Below are positions 24,435 to 33,921 of a stretch of DNA of 64,000 bases, one piece after another. Source of the DNA: LMUY01 sp965199095. Lineage in GTDB: Bacteria > Pseudomonadota > Alphaproteobacteria > Acetobacterales > Acetobacteraceae. The stretch spans positions 372,001 through 436,000 of the forward strand of contig CBDAQM010000003.1 of assembly GCA_965199095.1 (NCBI GenBank). The letters are read 5' to 3'. The notes beneath the pieces are model-generated. The model worked only from the letters and a program-made list of their open reading frames with translations. It searched no databases and had not been told where the DNA came from. The position numbers and the translations under genes are program-made. Position 1 is the first letter of the stretch. Each line of letters begins with the position of its first letter.

Positions 24435-24777
24435 CGCTTCTTTGCTCGGCGCCGCATTGTGGGTCATGGGCATCTTGGGAGGTCGACTGGCTAGGCGAAC
24501 CTGGAAGTGGGCTGCGTCTACAGTCGCCCAGAGTTAGAAAGTGCACTGATCACGTCGGACTGCCGAGATGAATGACATTCGAAGAGCGCTCGCTCGGTAG
24601 GCTCAAACGTGGCTCCGGGACGCCGCCAGCCTAAGCCGCTGATCCCGACCGTGGTGCTCGAGACTCGTGAGTTGCCGACCGGGTGCGACTCACGTTGCAG
24701 GCGATCCTGGTCTCCGCAGAAGACGGCGGCGTCACAGGCTGCTACCCTCGCTGGTACAAAATCAATGAGTTATTAGA
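24435..24777. other. Gap without a recognisable gene
   Basis: About 340 bases between the broken gene and the TetR gene. Only short frames without family resemblance are present. It marks the boundary between the T6SS-linked block and the sugar transport region and should contain the tetR promoter; the stretch just before 24778 is AT-richer (ACAAAATCAATGAGTTATTA). Confidence 0.5.
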
Positions 24778-25458
24778 ATGGAGAGAGTCAGGAATCGGCC
24801 GGTCTTACATGAGCAAGCTCGGCCGCTGAACCCGGCCGCAACGAAGCCCGATCCGCGGCCGGCAACGGCGACCCGGCACGAGAAGCTGCAGGCGGCGCTG
24901 ATCGAAGCCGCGGAACAGACCATTGCAGCCGACGGGTTGGGGGGGCTTCGGGCACGGGTCTTGGCTGATAAGGTGGGATGCTCGGTCGGCGCGATCTACA
25001 CGATCTTCCCCGACCTCGACGGCATCATCCTGGCCGTCAACGCCCGCACCCTGGCGGACATCGACGCAGCCCTGCGCAAGATCAATCCCAGGGCAAGCCC
25101 GATCGAGCATCTGGTGCACCTCGCTGCCACCTACCTGGACTACGCCGTGCAACACCGCGCCCGATGGGATGCCTTGTTCCAGCATACGATGAGCGCCGGG
25201 CAGAGTGCCCCCGCGTGGTATGCCGGCGAACAGCAGGCCGCCTTCTCCCATGTCGAGGCGCCGCTCGCCCGGCTATGCCCGGCCCTGGCCGAACCGGACT
25301 GCGCCTTGCTGGCGCGCAGCCTGTTCGCTTCGGTGCACGGAATGGTCGCCCTCGGCCTGGATGAGAAAGTGGCGGCCATGCCGCTGCCCGTCCTGCATGA
25401 GCAGGTCGCCAAGGTGGTCACCGCAACAGCCAGGGGACTGCAAGCAATTTCCACGTAG
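24778..25458 (+). CDS. TetR/AcrR family transcriptional regulator
   Basis: 226 residues. Residues ~33-80 form the TetR DNA-binding domain (KLQAALIEAAEQTIAADGLG; LRARVLADKVGCSVGAIYTI, the recognition helix; FPDLDGIILAVNA). The C-terminal ligand domain has the pattern of the WHG-type TetR group (HRARWDALFQH; SLFASVHGMVALGL). It precedes a sugar-type ABC operon on the same strand by ~95 bases and may control it or itself. The first ~30 residues are Pro/Arg-rich and may not all be translated. Confidence 0.9.
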   Translation: MERVRNRPVLHEQARPLNPAATKPDPRPATATRHEKLQAALIEAAEQTIAADGLGGLRARVLADKVGCSVGAIYTIFPDLDGIILAVNARTLADIDAALRKINPRASPIEHLVHLAATYLDYAVQHRARWDALFQHTMSAGQSAPAWYAGEQQAAFSHVEAPLARLCPALAEPDCALLARSLFASVHGMVALGLDEKVAAMPLPVLHEQVAKVVTATARGLQAIST

Positions 25459-25552
25459 CTGCAGCGGCGACGCTGTTTGCACCCCCTTGCTTGTGCATGG
25501 CAGGGCTGCGTAGAGTTGTTTATGCATTCGAATGCGCGAAAGGGAAGCTGAC

Positions 25553-26350
25553 ATGGAGGGTGCCGGTCGTGACGGGCCTGCAGGCGGGCAGCCGATCCTG
25601 GAAGCGCGCAGCATCGTTAAGCGGTTCGGCCATGTGGAGGCGCTGCGTGGCGCCGACTTTGCCGCCTATCCGGGGCAAGTCACGGCGCTGATCGGCGACA
25701 ACGGCGCCGGCAAGAGCACCCTGGTGAAAATCCTGTCGGGGGTGAACAAGGCGACTTCGGGCGAAATCTTCGTCGCCGGCAAGCCGGTCACCTTCAACTC
25801 CCCGGCGGAGGCGCATGCCGCCGGGATCGAGACCGTCTACCAGGACCTGTCGGTCGCGCAGGACCTGACGCCGGCGGCCAACATGTTCATGGGACGGGAG
25901 AAGCTGCGGCCGGGATTGCTCGGGAAGCTCGGCTTCCTGGACAACGCGGCGATGCGGCAGGAAAGCCAGGTTGCGTTCCGCCGGCTGAAGGTCGCGCTGA
26001 AGGACATGGACACGCCGATCGCCAGCCTGTCGGGTGGCCAGCGGCAGAGCGTCGCGATCTGCCGCTCCATCATGTGGGCCCGCAGCGTGGTTTTCATGGA
26101 TGAGCCGACGGCGGCACTTGGCGTGCTGCAGACCGGCCGCACGCTGGAGCTGATCCGCCGCATCCGGGACACGGGGATCGCCGTCGTGCTGATCAGCCAT
26201 AACATGCGCGACGTGCTGCAGGTCGCCGACAGCGTGGAGGTGTTGCGGCTCGGCCGGCGCATCACCCGGCTACGCAACGACGGCCTGTCCGTGCAGGATT
26301 TGGTCGGCGCCATGACCGGCGCGCTGGATGCAACGGAGGAAGCGGCATGA
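25553..26350 (+). CDS. Sugar ABC transporter ATP-binding protein (single-domain, FrcA-like)
   Basis: 265 residues. Walker A GDNGAGKST, Q-loop region YQDLSVAQDLTPAANMF, signature LSGGQRQ, Walker B VVFMDEPTAAL and switch His in ISHNM are all intact. Unlike RbsA or MglA, which fuse two nucleotide-binding domains (~500 residues), this has one, as in the fructose FrcA type. The start was set at ATG 25553, seven bases after AAGGGAAG; ATG 25532 is an in-frame alternative. It overlaps the permease start (ATGA), forming a three-gene importer. Confidence 0.92.
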   Translation: MEGAGRDGPAGGQPILEARSIVKRFGHVEALRGADFAAYPGQVTALIGDNGAGKSTLVKILSGVNKATSGEIFVAGKPVTFNSPAEAHAAGIETVYQDLSVAQDLTPAANMFMGREKLRPGLLGKLGFLDNAAMRQESQVAFRRLKVALKDMDTPIASLSGGQRQSVAICRSIMWARSVVFMDEPTAALGVLQTGRTLELIRRIRDTGIAVVLISHNMRDVLQVADSVEVLRLGRRITRLRNDGLSVQDLVGAMTGALDATEEAA

Positions 26351-27393
26351 CGCAGGACGTGATAGGCAGCACCTCCAGCCCGGATTTCACCGCGGAGGCG
26401 CCGTTGCTGGCGCCGCCGGGCGTCAACAAGCGGATGGGTGCGATTGTCAGCTCGTCGCCGTTCTACATGCTGGTGATCCTGGTCGTGATGTGCGGCTTCT
26501 TCACGGTCATGCGGCCCAACACCTTCGCCAGCGTGTTCAACATCCGCAACATCTTCCTCGACGCATCCACGCTGCTGATCCTGTCCATAGGCATGACCTA
26601 CGTGATGATCGCAGGTGGCTTTGATCTCTCGATTGGTTCCGTCCTAGTGTTCGCGGGCGTGGCGGCGGCCAAGACGATGGAGGCGCTGGGCACCGACAAT
26701 TTTGGCACGGTGCTGATCGGGACGGTGGTGGCGCTGCTCGCGGGCATGGCCTGGGGCCTGTTCAACGGCTTCTGCATCTCCCGCCTGCGGGTGTCGGCGC
26801 TGATTACAACGCTTGGCACGATGGGTTCGGCCTTAGGTGTCTCCTACCTGGTCACGGATGGCAACGACATCCGCACCGTGCCGAACACGCTCATCGCGAT
26901 CGGCACCGGCAGCATCTTCGGCATTCCCAACCTGGTGGCGATCACTGCCGTGTTGACCGTGCTCGGCATGGTGAGCCTGCACATGACGCGCTACGGGCGG
27001 CACACCTTTCTGGTTGGCTCGAACCCGGAGGCGTCGCGCCGGGCGGGCATCAATGTCGGCAACCACCTGCTGTCGCTCTATATGCTGAGCGGCCTGCTGG
27101 CCGGTGTCGCAGCCATGCTGTCGCTGGGACGCTTCTCCACGACGACGCTGGAGGGCCATGGCACCGACCCGTTGGAGGCGATCACGGCGGTGGTGCTCGG
27201 CGGCACCAGCCTTTCGGGCGGCACCGGCACCGTGATCGGCACGGTGATCGGCGTGTTCATCCCCGCGGTGCTGGCCAATGGCTTCATCATCATGGGCGTG
27301 GAGCCGTTCTGGCAGATGGTCGTGATCGGGTTCGTGGTGATCGCCGCCGTCTATGCCGACCAGTTGAAGCGGCGTGGCCGCGACCGTAGCTGA
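26347..27393 (+). CDS. Sugar ABC transporter permease (RbsC/FrcC-like)
   Basis: 348 residues of the BPD_transp_2 family with about ten membrane helices (FYMLVILVVMCGFFTVM; TLLILSIGMTYVMIAGGFDL; LIGTVVALLAGMAWGLFNGF) and the family motif AGGFDLSIGSVLVFAGVAA followed by NPEASRRAGINV and AVVLGGTSLSGGTGTVIGT. It forms the homodimeric channel for the ATPase upstream and the binding protein downstream. The ATG lies inside the ATPase stop. Confidence 0.93.
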   Translation: MTQDVIGSTSSPDFTAEAPLLAPPGVNKRMGAIVSSSPFYMLVILVVMCGFFTVMRPNTFASVFNIRNIFLDASTLLILSIGMTYVMIAGGFDLSIGSVLVFAGVAAAKTMEALGTDNFGTVLIGTVVALLAGMAWGLFNGFCISRLRVSALITTLGTMGSALGVSYLVTDGNDIRTVPNTLIAIGTGSIFGIPNLVAITAVLTVLGMVSLHMTRYGRHTFLVGSNPEASRRAGINVGNHLLSLYMLSGLLAGVAAMLSLGRFSTTTLEGHGTDPLEAITAVVLGGTSLSGGTGTVIGTVIGVFIPAVLANGFIIMGVEPFWQMVVIGFVVIAAVYADQLKRRGRDRS

Positions 27394-27416
27394 TCTTTTT
27401 CCCGGGGAATACGACC

Positions 27417-28367
27417 ATGCGCCTAATGCTGACCACCGCCCTTTCGCTCTCGCTCGCCTTGGCCGCCACCGCGGCTTCGGCCGCGCCGAAGCGCATCACC
27501 TACATCATGGGGCTGACGGGCAACCCGTTCTACACCACGGTCGGCTGCGGTGCGATGGAAGAGGCCAAGACGCTCGGCGGCGTCGACCTCGACATCCAAG
27601 GCCCGACGCAATACCAGCCGGCGTTGCAGATGCGCGTCCTGGATGCGGTGATCGCCGCCAGGCCGGAGGGGATCATGTTCGTCTCCACCGATCCGGTCGC
27701 GTTGAACCCGACGCTGCTGCAAGCCAAGGCGCAAGGCATCAAAATCATTTCGATCGACGGCGACTTGAAGGACATGGACATCGCCCTGTCCAACATCCAG
27801 TCGGATAATTCCGAAGGTGGTGCAGAGGCCGCGAAGGCGCTGGCGTCGGCGATCGACGACAAGGGCACGGTGATGGCGCTGGAGAACTCGCCGGCTGCCG
27901 TCGTCTCCCAGCAGCGGCTGCAGGGATTCGAGACCGAGATCAAGAAGCATCCGGGGATCACCTATCTCGGCGTGCAGTTCAGCGCCAACCAGACGGCCAA
28001 GGCGGCGTCACTCGTCACCTCGACCGTAGCGGCGCACCCGGACCTCAACGGCATCTTCACCATCACCACCAACAACACAGAGGGCGCTGCGACCGGCGTG
28101 CGTGAGGCCGGGGGGATCGGCAAGATCAAGATCGTCGGCTTCGACACGTCCGACCCGATCGTGCAGGACATCAAGGAGGGGATCGTGACCGCCGACGTGG
28201 TGCAGTATCCGTATAAAGTCGGTCAGGTCGGCCTGCAGATGATGGTGAACGCGCTGGATGGCAAGCCGATCGAGCGGGAGGTGCACACGCCATTCGTGAT
28301 CGCGACCAAGGCCAATATCGACACGCCGGAAGTGCAGCAATACATCTACAAGACCAAGTGTAACTAA
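27417..28367 (+). CDS. Sugar ABC transporter substrate-binding protein (RbsB-like)
   Basis: 316 residues. Signal peptide (LMLTTALSLSLALAATAASA) then a Peripla_BP_4-type fold: ITYIMGLTGNPFYTTVGCGA, DIQGPTQYQPALQMRVLDA, GIMFVSTDPVALNPTLLQA, DNSEGGAEAAKALAS, GVQFSANQTAKAASLVTST, IFTITTNNTEGAATGVREAG, VGFDTSDPIVQDIKEGIVTA. It delivers a pentose or hexose to the preceding permease. ATG 27417 follows GGGGAA; the gap to the permease is 23 bases. Confidence 0.93.
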   Translation: MRLMLTTALSLSLALAATAASAAPKRITYIMGLTGNPFYTTVGCGAMEEAKTLGGVDLDIQGPTQYQPALQMRVLDAVIAARPEGIMFVSTDPVALNPTLLQAKAQGIKIISIDGDLKDMDIALSNIQSDNSEGGAEAAKALASAIDDKGTVMALENSPAAVVSQQRLQGFETEIKKHPGITYLGVQFSANQTAKAASLVTSTVAAHPDLNGIFTITTNNTEGAATGVREAGGIGKIKIVGFDTSDPIVQDIKEGIVTADVVQYPYKVGQVGLQMMVNALDGKPIEREVHTPFVIATKANIDTPEVQQYIYKTKCN

Positions 28368-28388
28368 GACATCGGCTGCGCCAAGTGG

Positions 28389-29137
28389 ATGAGCCGGCGC
28401 ATGAGGGGACGATCGGCCGATCGCCCCCGGGGAAAGGCGTGGGCTGCCCTCTGCGCGATCGTTCTCGCCCTCGGCACAGCCGCACCCGCACATGCCGGGC
28501 GGGTGATTTGGGCCTGGGAACGGCCGGAGACGCTGGAGGCGCTGCCGCCCGACATCGGCATCGCTGCCGTAGTCGGCTTCATCCGCCTGCGTGGCGAAGC
28601 GATTGTCGTGGCACGCGGCCGACGCTTCCCGCTGATCGTCGGCGCCGGCCGGCCTGCCCCGATCGGTGTCGTCCACATCGAGGTTGACGAAACGGAGCCG
28701 CTCAAATGGACAGACCGGCTGCGCACCCAGGTGACCGCAGCCACGCTGTCTTTCCATCCGGATACCGCACGGTCCAGGTTGACATGGAAGTGCGGGAGAG
28801 CCAGCGCGGCGCCTTGCTGGAGCTGCTCGCGGGAGTGCGCGCCGGCCTTCCGCAAACCACCCTGTCCATGACCGCGCTCGCCTCCTGGTGCGAAACGGAG
28901 CACTGGCTGGGCGACGCGCCGGTGGACGAGATCGTGCCGATGCTGTTCCGCATGGGCCGCACCGGCAGTCGATTGCGCGGGAAGCTCGCGGCCGGCGGCG
29001 ACTTCAACGAGCCACGCTGTCGTTCGGCCGTCGGCATCTCGGTCGACTCACCGGTCAGCGTTCCAATCGGCCGCCGACTCTATATTTTCAACCCGCGTGC
29101 GTGGGATGCAGCCTCGCTTTCGGTGATCGAGAGGTAG
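28389..29137 (+). pseudogene. DUF3142 family secreted protein gene, frameshifted
   Basis: Two frames together encode one DUF3142 protein. The first (28389 on) has a signal peptide (AALCAIVLALGTAAPAHA) and VIWAWERPETLEALP, VVGFIRLRGEAIVVARGRRF, VVHIEVDETEPLKW. The second (28706-29137) supplies the family core: VQVDMEVRESQRGALLELL, LSMTALASWCETEHWLG, DEIVPMLFRMG, LYIFNPRAWDAASLSV. The switch from frame 0 to the -1 frame falls near 28760. A real indel, a sequencing error or, less likely, recoding could explain it. It is followed 3 bases later by its usual large partner gene, which is also frameshifted. Function of the family is unknown. Confidence 0.8.
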
Positions 29138-29140
29138 TTT

Positions 29141-31575
29141 ATGAAGGCATTTCTCCGCGGGTGCAGCCTGGCCGTGCTGGTCGCCACGGTGGGGTTCCCA
29201 GCGGCCGCGTCCACCGATGGGCCGGGTGCCAACTGGGCGCTCAACGAGTTCGGTGGCACCCCAGCCGAGCGGCAGATGCTCTATAGCGGGACCCCCGGCG
29301 TGGTCCTGGCCACATCCCCGGCGAGCCTGCTGTTCATCGCGTGGCGCCGGCTGCACGGCCAGACGGTGTCCACGGAAGCGGGCGAAGCGTTGTCGGTGCC
29401 TTGCTGCCGTGGATGGACCAGCGGTTCGTCCGACGCTGTCATCGCGTGGCTCGCTGCGCGCGAGGCCATCCCCGGAACCCCGCCGCACGACCCCTACATC
29501 GAGACGGAGCGGCCCGGGCCGAACTACACCAGCGCCCCGAACTGCCTGGACGATGCGTTCCGCAACGCGACCGCCACGTTGCAGGCCCGCTCCCAAAGCT
29601 ACGGGACCGATTCACCGGCACTCCGGGCGTGGGTGGACGCGCAGGACGCGGTGTTCACCGCCTGCTCCAAGTCGGTGCAAAGCCTGCCGCCCCTGCCGGA
29701 CGACGCACCGGCTTGGCTGCAGGCCGACAACCGCTATCAGGCGGCAGCCCTGTTGTTCTACAATGGGGACTTTACCGCGGCAGCCGCTGCGTTTACCGCC
29801 ATCGCGCAGGATGCCGCCTCACCCTGGCACGCCATTGCGCCTTACCTGCGCGTGCGTGCGCTGTTGCGGCAAGCACTCGCCTCCAAGTTGAAGCAGGATT
29901 TCGCTGCAGCGCAAGACGCCGCAACAGCCTTCGCCCCGAACGCGCCGCTCCACCTGGCGGCGACCCAACTCGGGTCCATGGCGCAGCTTCATGCCGCCCG
30001 GCGGCGGCGGCGACTCGCCTGCTCGGAGCCCTGCAGGCCGACAACCTGACCGCCCAGGCTGCCCCGGACTTCAAGGATCTGCAGGCACTGCCCGGCAGCG
30101 GCGCCGCGCCGGATGTGTTGGATTGGCTTAGCACGTTCAAAACCGGCGCAGCCGAGCCGCCCGTGCCGCTGGATGACCATGGCAGCGCGCTGGACCAGGC
30201 GCGGGCGGCGGACGCACGGCGTGTGGCGTCGCTGGCCCATGCGCGGGAACGCTACGCCGCGGCCCATGACCCGGCGTGGCTGATAGCCATCCTGGCCCTC
30301 ATGCAACCGGATGACGTGGCGGGTGACGGCAGTGTCATCGCGGATGCCGCATCCGCGGACGCGAAAGCGCCGTCCTTCCTGACGCTGCTGTATCACCGCA
30401 TCCGGCTGACCATCGGCACGGCCGACCCCGCCGCTGTGCGGACGACGCTGGACATGGTGTTGGCGCGCGACGACCTGACGGCGACGACGCGAAACCTCTT
30501 CCTTGCCGAACGGCTGCAAGTCGCGACGAACCTCGGCGAGGTCGCAGGCTATGCGATGCGGCGGCCTGAGTGCACCAAGCGGAGCGACGGCTGCACCAAC
30601 CAGAGCTGGGGCTATGAGGGAGTGGGATCGGGCCTGTTTAATGCCGAAGGTGACGCTGCCACGATCGGCCTAGGGGACGATGCGCGCTACCTGATCGATC
30701 GAATGGCGCTATCGACCCGGATGGCGCTGTCCGCGGACGCCACGCTCCCCGCCCCGATCCGAATGGACATCGCGTTGACCAGCTTCGCGCGGGCAGTCCT
30801 ATTGAATGATGATACGGCCATCGACAGGATGGCCGTCGCTTTGCAGACATTGCTGCCCGCCCTGGCCACGGAGTTCGGCGCGATCCCGAAATCGGCGAAA
30901 GGGGCCGATAAGCTGTTCGCCGAGTATCTGATTTTCGCGAAAATCCCTGGATTGCGGACGGACCTCGTGGATTACGTTCGGCCGACGGGCAACGTGGCCG
31001 ATTTCTTGGGCGCCTGGCCGAACTGGGTGGTTTTGCCGCGGCCAGACCCGGACAGCATTCCTCCGGCGCCGGTGCTCTACGACAACGCTGGCTACCAGGT
31101 GGTGGACGTCCCCGCCGGCACGGACCTCGGCGACGGGCATCGCCGCGTGCCCGACGTGGTCTGCGACGGCATGTGCGGCGCCGGCGGCTTCGTTCCCCAA
31201 CAACCTGCCTTCCTGGCTGATACGGGGATCAAGGCGACGGCGGAACGTCGCTTCCTTCCGCCGCCGGGCAAGTACGGGGACGTGGGACCCGCCGCCGCCG
31301 GCGCCCGGATCGAGGCGTTCCCGAGCCAGGATCCCAGTCATCCCGCCAAGACGCAGGCGCCGCCGCCGGGTGCGACTTTCGTCTGGGAGTTCATCCTAGA
31401 CTATGCAGCCAGGCACCCGCAGGACCCACGGGTGCCCGAGGCGCTGCATTGGCTGATCCATGTCGGCCACTACGGGCAAAGCCACGACCATTCCGGCCGC
31501 CGCGCATTCCTGTTGCTGAAAAGCCGTTATCCAAACAGCGCCTGGGCCAAGCAAAACCCGTTCTACTACGACTAA
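29141..31575 (+). pseudogene. Large secreted TPR-like partner of DUF3142, frameshifted
   Basis: About 810 codons in two frames. The first (29141-30049) starts with a signal peptide (AVLVATVGFPAAAS) and reads ALNEFGGTPAERQMLYSGTP, NYTSAPNCLDDAFRNATATL, RYQAAALLFYNGDFTAAAAA. It leaves frame in a GGC-triplet run near 30005, and the second frame carries on to 31575 (DARRVASLAHARERYAAAHD, GWLIAILALMQ-type helices, FVWEFILDYAARHPQDPRVP, SRYPNSAWAKQNPFYYD). Helical-repeat content and lone DUF3142 neighbour are typical of an uncharacterised conserved pair (known from memory). The stop codon TAA is the first part of the dispersed repeat that follows. Confidence 0.7.
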
Positions 31576-31690
31576 GGGCTTGTTCGACATCAATCGCGTC
31601 GATTGTTGGCGTCAAACGAGCCCTGAGTCTTTGTTCTGAACGGCAGCTTTGCCGGCGTGCCGACGCAGTTATTTGCCGACGCTGGTTGGG
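31572..31690 (+). repeat. Dispersed palindromic element, copy 1 (both modules)
   Basis: Left module 31572-31622 reads CTAAGGGCTTGTTCGAC ... GTCAAACGAGCCCT, an imperfect inverted repeat. Right module 31623-31690 (68 bases) reads TGAGTCTTTGTTCTGAACGG, then GCAGCTTTGCCGGCGTGCCG, then ACGCAGTTATTTGCCGACGC. The same right module recurs at 54355-54422 and, inverted, at 58017-58084. The right module folds through GGCAGC/GCTG and GCCGGC-GTGCCG stems. The left edge CTAAG provides the stop codon of the upstream gene. Confidence 0.8.
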
Positions 31691-31721
31691 TTTGCTACGG
31701 CACCGGTGCTATACCGCCCGG

Positions 31722-33059
31722 TCACGCCGCTGCCAGCCGCTGGTGCGGACCGGAGGCGTTGGGCCGGCCGCGTATGCCGGCCGGCATCAGGTCGCCATGC
31801 GCGTCGATGAGTTCGTCGGTCATGGCGCGGATGTCCTTCAGCGTCAGGACGCTGGCGGCGTGGCGGTCGAGCATGGCGGCGCGGTAGACTGCCTCCCGGT
31901 CGCCCTCCAGCGCCGCCCGCACCGTCAGATCCTGCACGAAGACGTGGGGCGCACAATGCGCCACCAGTTCGGGCGGCAGCGGGCCGACATGCAGCGGGCG
32001 CAGGCCGTTATGGTCCACCACCACCGGAACCTCGACACAGCAGCCTTCGGGCAGGTTCTGGACCAACTGCGTGTTGGCGACGTTGCCGTAGATCATCGCC
32101 AGCTTGCCGGTCACTTCCGCCTGGATGATGACGGCGCCGTACTCGACGCTGCGCTCCAGGTCGAAGCTTTCGCCCGCCAGCAGCGCGCGCCTGGTTTCCG
32201 CGTAGCGCGCCAGGTTGCGTTCGCTGCGGCGGATGTAGTCGTCGACCGGCACGTCGAACGCGGCGATCTGGTCGTCGCGGCGCAGGAAATACGGCGTGTA
32301 CTCGGCAGTATGCTCGCTCGACTCGCTGACGAAGCGGCCGAGTTGATACATCAGCTCGAAACGGACCTTGTCCTTGGCATAGATCGCCGGGTCCCGCCCG
32401 GCCTCGAACAGCGCCGGGTAGGCGTCCTTGCCGTCGATCATCAGGCGGTTGAACCAGGTCATGTGGTTGATGCCGGCGCAGTCGTAGGACAGGCGCGAGA
32501 CGTCGACGCCCAAATAGCCGGCCAGCTCCATGGAGGTGTTCTGGATGTTATGGCACAGGCCCACGACGCGCTGCTTCGGGAAGGCGCGGTAGACCGCCCA
32601 GGTCAGGATGCTCATCGGGTTGGTGTAGTTCAGCAGCAGCGCGTCGGGGCAGACCGCCTGCATGTCCGTCACCAAATCCACCATGAACGGGATGGTGCGC
32701 AAGCCGCGGAAGATGCCGCCGATGCCGACGGTGTCGGCGATGGTCTGCTTCAACCCGTATTTGGTGGGGATGCGGAAATCGACCAGCGTCGACTCGTGCA
32801 TCCCGATCTGGACCATGTTGATGACGTAATGCGCCCCGGCCACGCAGGCGCGGCGGTCGGCATGTTCCTCCACCACGGCCGGCGCCTTGAACTGCGCCGC
32901 GGTCCAGCGCGCCATCATGCCCGCCGTTTCCAACCGCTCGGCATCGATGTCGTGCAGCGCGATGGTGCAGTCCGCCAGCTCCGGCAGGCTGAGGATGTCG
33001 GTCAGCAACTTCTTGACGAACACGACGCTGCCCGCGCCGATCATGGCGATCTTGATCAT
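31722..33059 (-). CDS. melA: GH4 alpha-galactosidase / alpha-glucosidase (MelA-like)
   Basis: 445 residues of glycoside hydrolase family 4, which uses NAD+ and Mn2+ and a redox-elimination mechanism. N-terminal Rossmann motif KIAMIGAGSVVF, NMVQIGMHESTLVDF, GLKQTIADTVGIGGIFRGLR, NYTNPMSILTW, metal Cys in GLCHNIQNTS, and GINHMTWF, EYTPYFLRRDD, and C-terminal GNVANTQLVQNLPEGCCVEV and DRHAASVLTLKDI. The GLCHNIQ/GINHMTWF version is typical of MelA-type alpha-galactosidases. It is last in an operon of LacI regulator, binding protein and two permeases, so it acts in the cytosol on the imported oligosaccharide. ATG 33059 follows AAGGA. Confidence 0.9.
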   Translation of the reverse strand: MIKIAMIGAGSVVFVKKLLTDILSLPELADCTIALHDIDAERLETAGMMARWTAAQFKAPAVVEEHADRRACVAGAHYVINMVQIGMHESTLVDFRIPTKYGLKQTIADTVGIGGIFRGLRTIPFMVDLVTDMQAVCPDALLLNYTNPMSILTWAVYRAFPKQRVVGLCHNIQNTSMELAGYLGVDVSRLSYDCAGINHMTWFNRLMIDGKDAYPALFEAGRDPAIYAKDKVRFELMYQLGRFVSESSEHTAEYTPYFLRRDDQIAAFDVPVDDYIRRSERNLARYAETRRALLAGESFDLERSVEYGAVIIQAEVTGKLAMIYGNVANTQLVQNLPEGCCVEVPVVVDHNGLRPLHVGPLPPELVAHCAPHVFVQDLTVRAALEGDREAVYRAAMLDRHAASVLTLKDIRAMTDELIDAHGDLMPAGIRGRPNASGPHQRLAAA

Positions 33060-33081
33060 GAGGATTGTCCTTCTGGATAGT

Positions 33082-33921
33082 TCACTTCAGCCCCGTGCTG
33101 GCGATGCCTTGGATCAGGTAGCGCTGGAACAGCAGGAACACGGCCACCATCGGCACGAGCGCGATCAGCGCCAGCGCCATGACCTGGCCCCATTCGGGGT
33201 TGACCTCGCCACGCACCAGGTTGAGCCCGAGCGGCAGCGTGTAGTTCGCCTGGTCGGTCAGCACCACCAGGGGCCAGGCGAAATCGTTCCAGCGCCACAT
33301 GAAGGTGAAGATCACCAGCACGGCGATCACCGGGCGCGAGAGCGGCAGCACGATGCGCAGGAAAATACTAAGCTCCCCGGCGCCGTCCAGCCGCGCCGCC
33401 TCCAGCAGCTCATCGGGGATGCTGACCATGAACTGGCGCACCATGAAGATGCCGAACGCCTCCGCCGCGCGGGGCAGGATGACGCCCCAATCGGTGTTCA
33501 GCAGGCCGAGCCAGGACGTGATCAGGAACTCCGGCACCAGGATGACCTGGATCGGGATCATCAAGGTGCCCAGGATGGCGAAGAACAAGAGGTCGCGGCC
33601 GGGAAAGCGGAACTTGGCGAAGGTGTAGCCCGCCAGCAGGTTGACGAACACGGTGATGACCACGCTGATCACCGCGATCACCAGGGAGTTCGTCAGCCAC
33701 TGCAGCACCGGGTAACGCGCCCAAAGGGCCACGAGGTTGCCGGCCGTCACCTCGGACGGGAGGAGCGTCACCAGCGCCTGGAAGATCTCCGCGCGCGGCC
33801 GGATCGCGGTGGCGGCCATCCAGTAGATCGGGAAAAGCATGACCAGGGCGCCGGCCACCACAGCCAGCCAGATCGCGGCGGCCCCGGCCTGGCGCGGCGC
33901 GGGATTGGCGGCGGCGCTCAC
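33082..33921 (-). CDS. Carbohydrate ABC permease, MalG type
   Basis: 279 residues, six membrane helices (IWLAVVAGALVMLFPIYWM; LVIAVISVVITVFVNLLAG; LLFFAILGTLMIPIQVIL) and the EAA loop ELLEAARLDGAGELSIFLRI followed by VLPLSRPVIAVLVIF. N-terminal YPIYWM-type and GYTFAKFRFPGRDLLF motifs identify the MalG/CUT1 class. GTG 33921 overlaps the stop of the MalF partner (GTGA). Confidence 0.92.
   Translation of the reverse strand: MSAAANPAPRQAGAAAIWLAVVAGALVMLFPIYWMAATAIRPRAEIFQALVTLLPSEVTAGNLVALWARYPVLQWLTNSLVIAVISVVITVFVNLLAGYTFAKFRFPGRDLLFFAILGTLMIPIQVILVPEFLITSWLGLLNTDWGVILPRAAEAFGIFMVRQFMVSIPDELLEAARLDGAGELSIFLRIVLPLSRPVIAVLVIFTFMWRWNDFAWPLVVLTDQANYTLPLGLNLVRGEVNPEWGQVMALALIALVPMVAVFLLFQRYLIQGIASTGLK

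Noticed and set aside
24377..24571. 64-residue plus-strand frame after the frame-disrupted gene
   Set aside because: Tested as a third piece of the broken gene, but its sequence lacks coding character and similarity.
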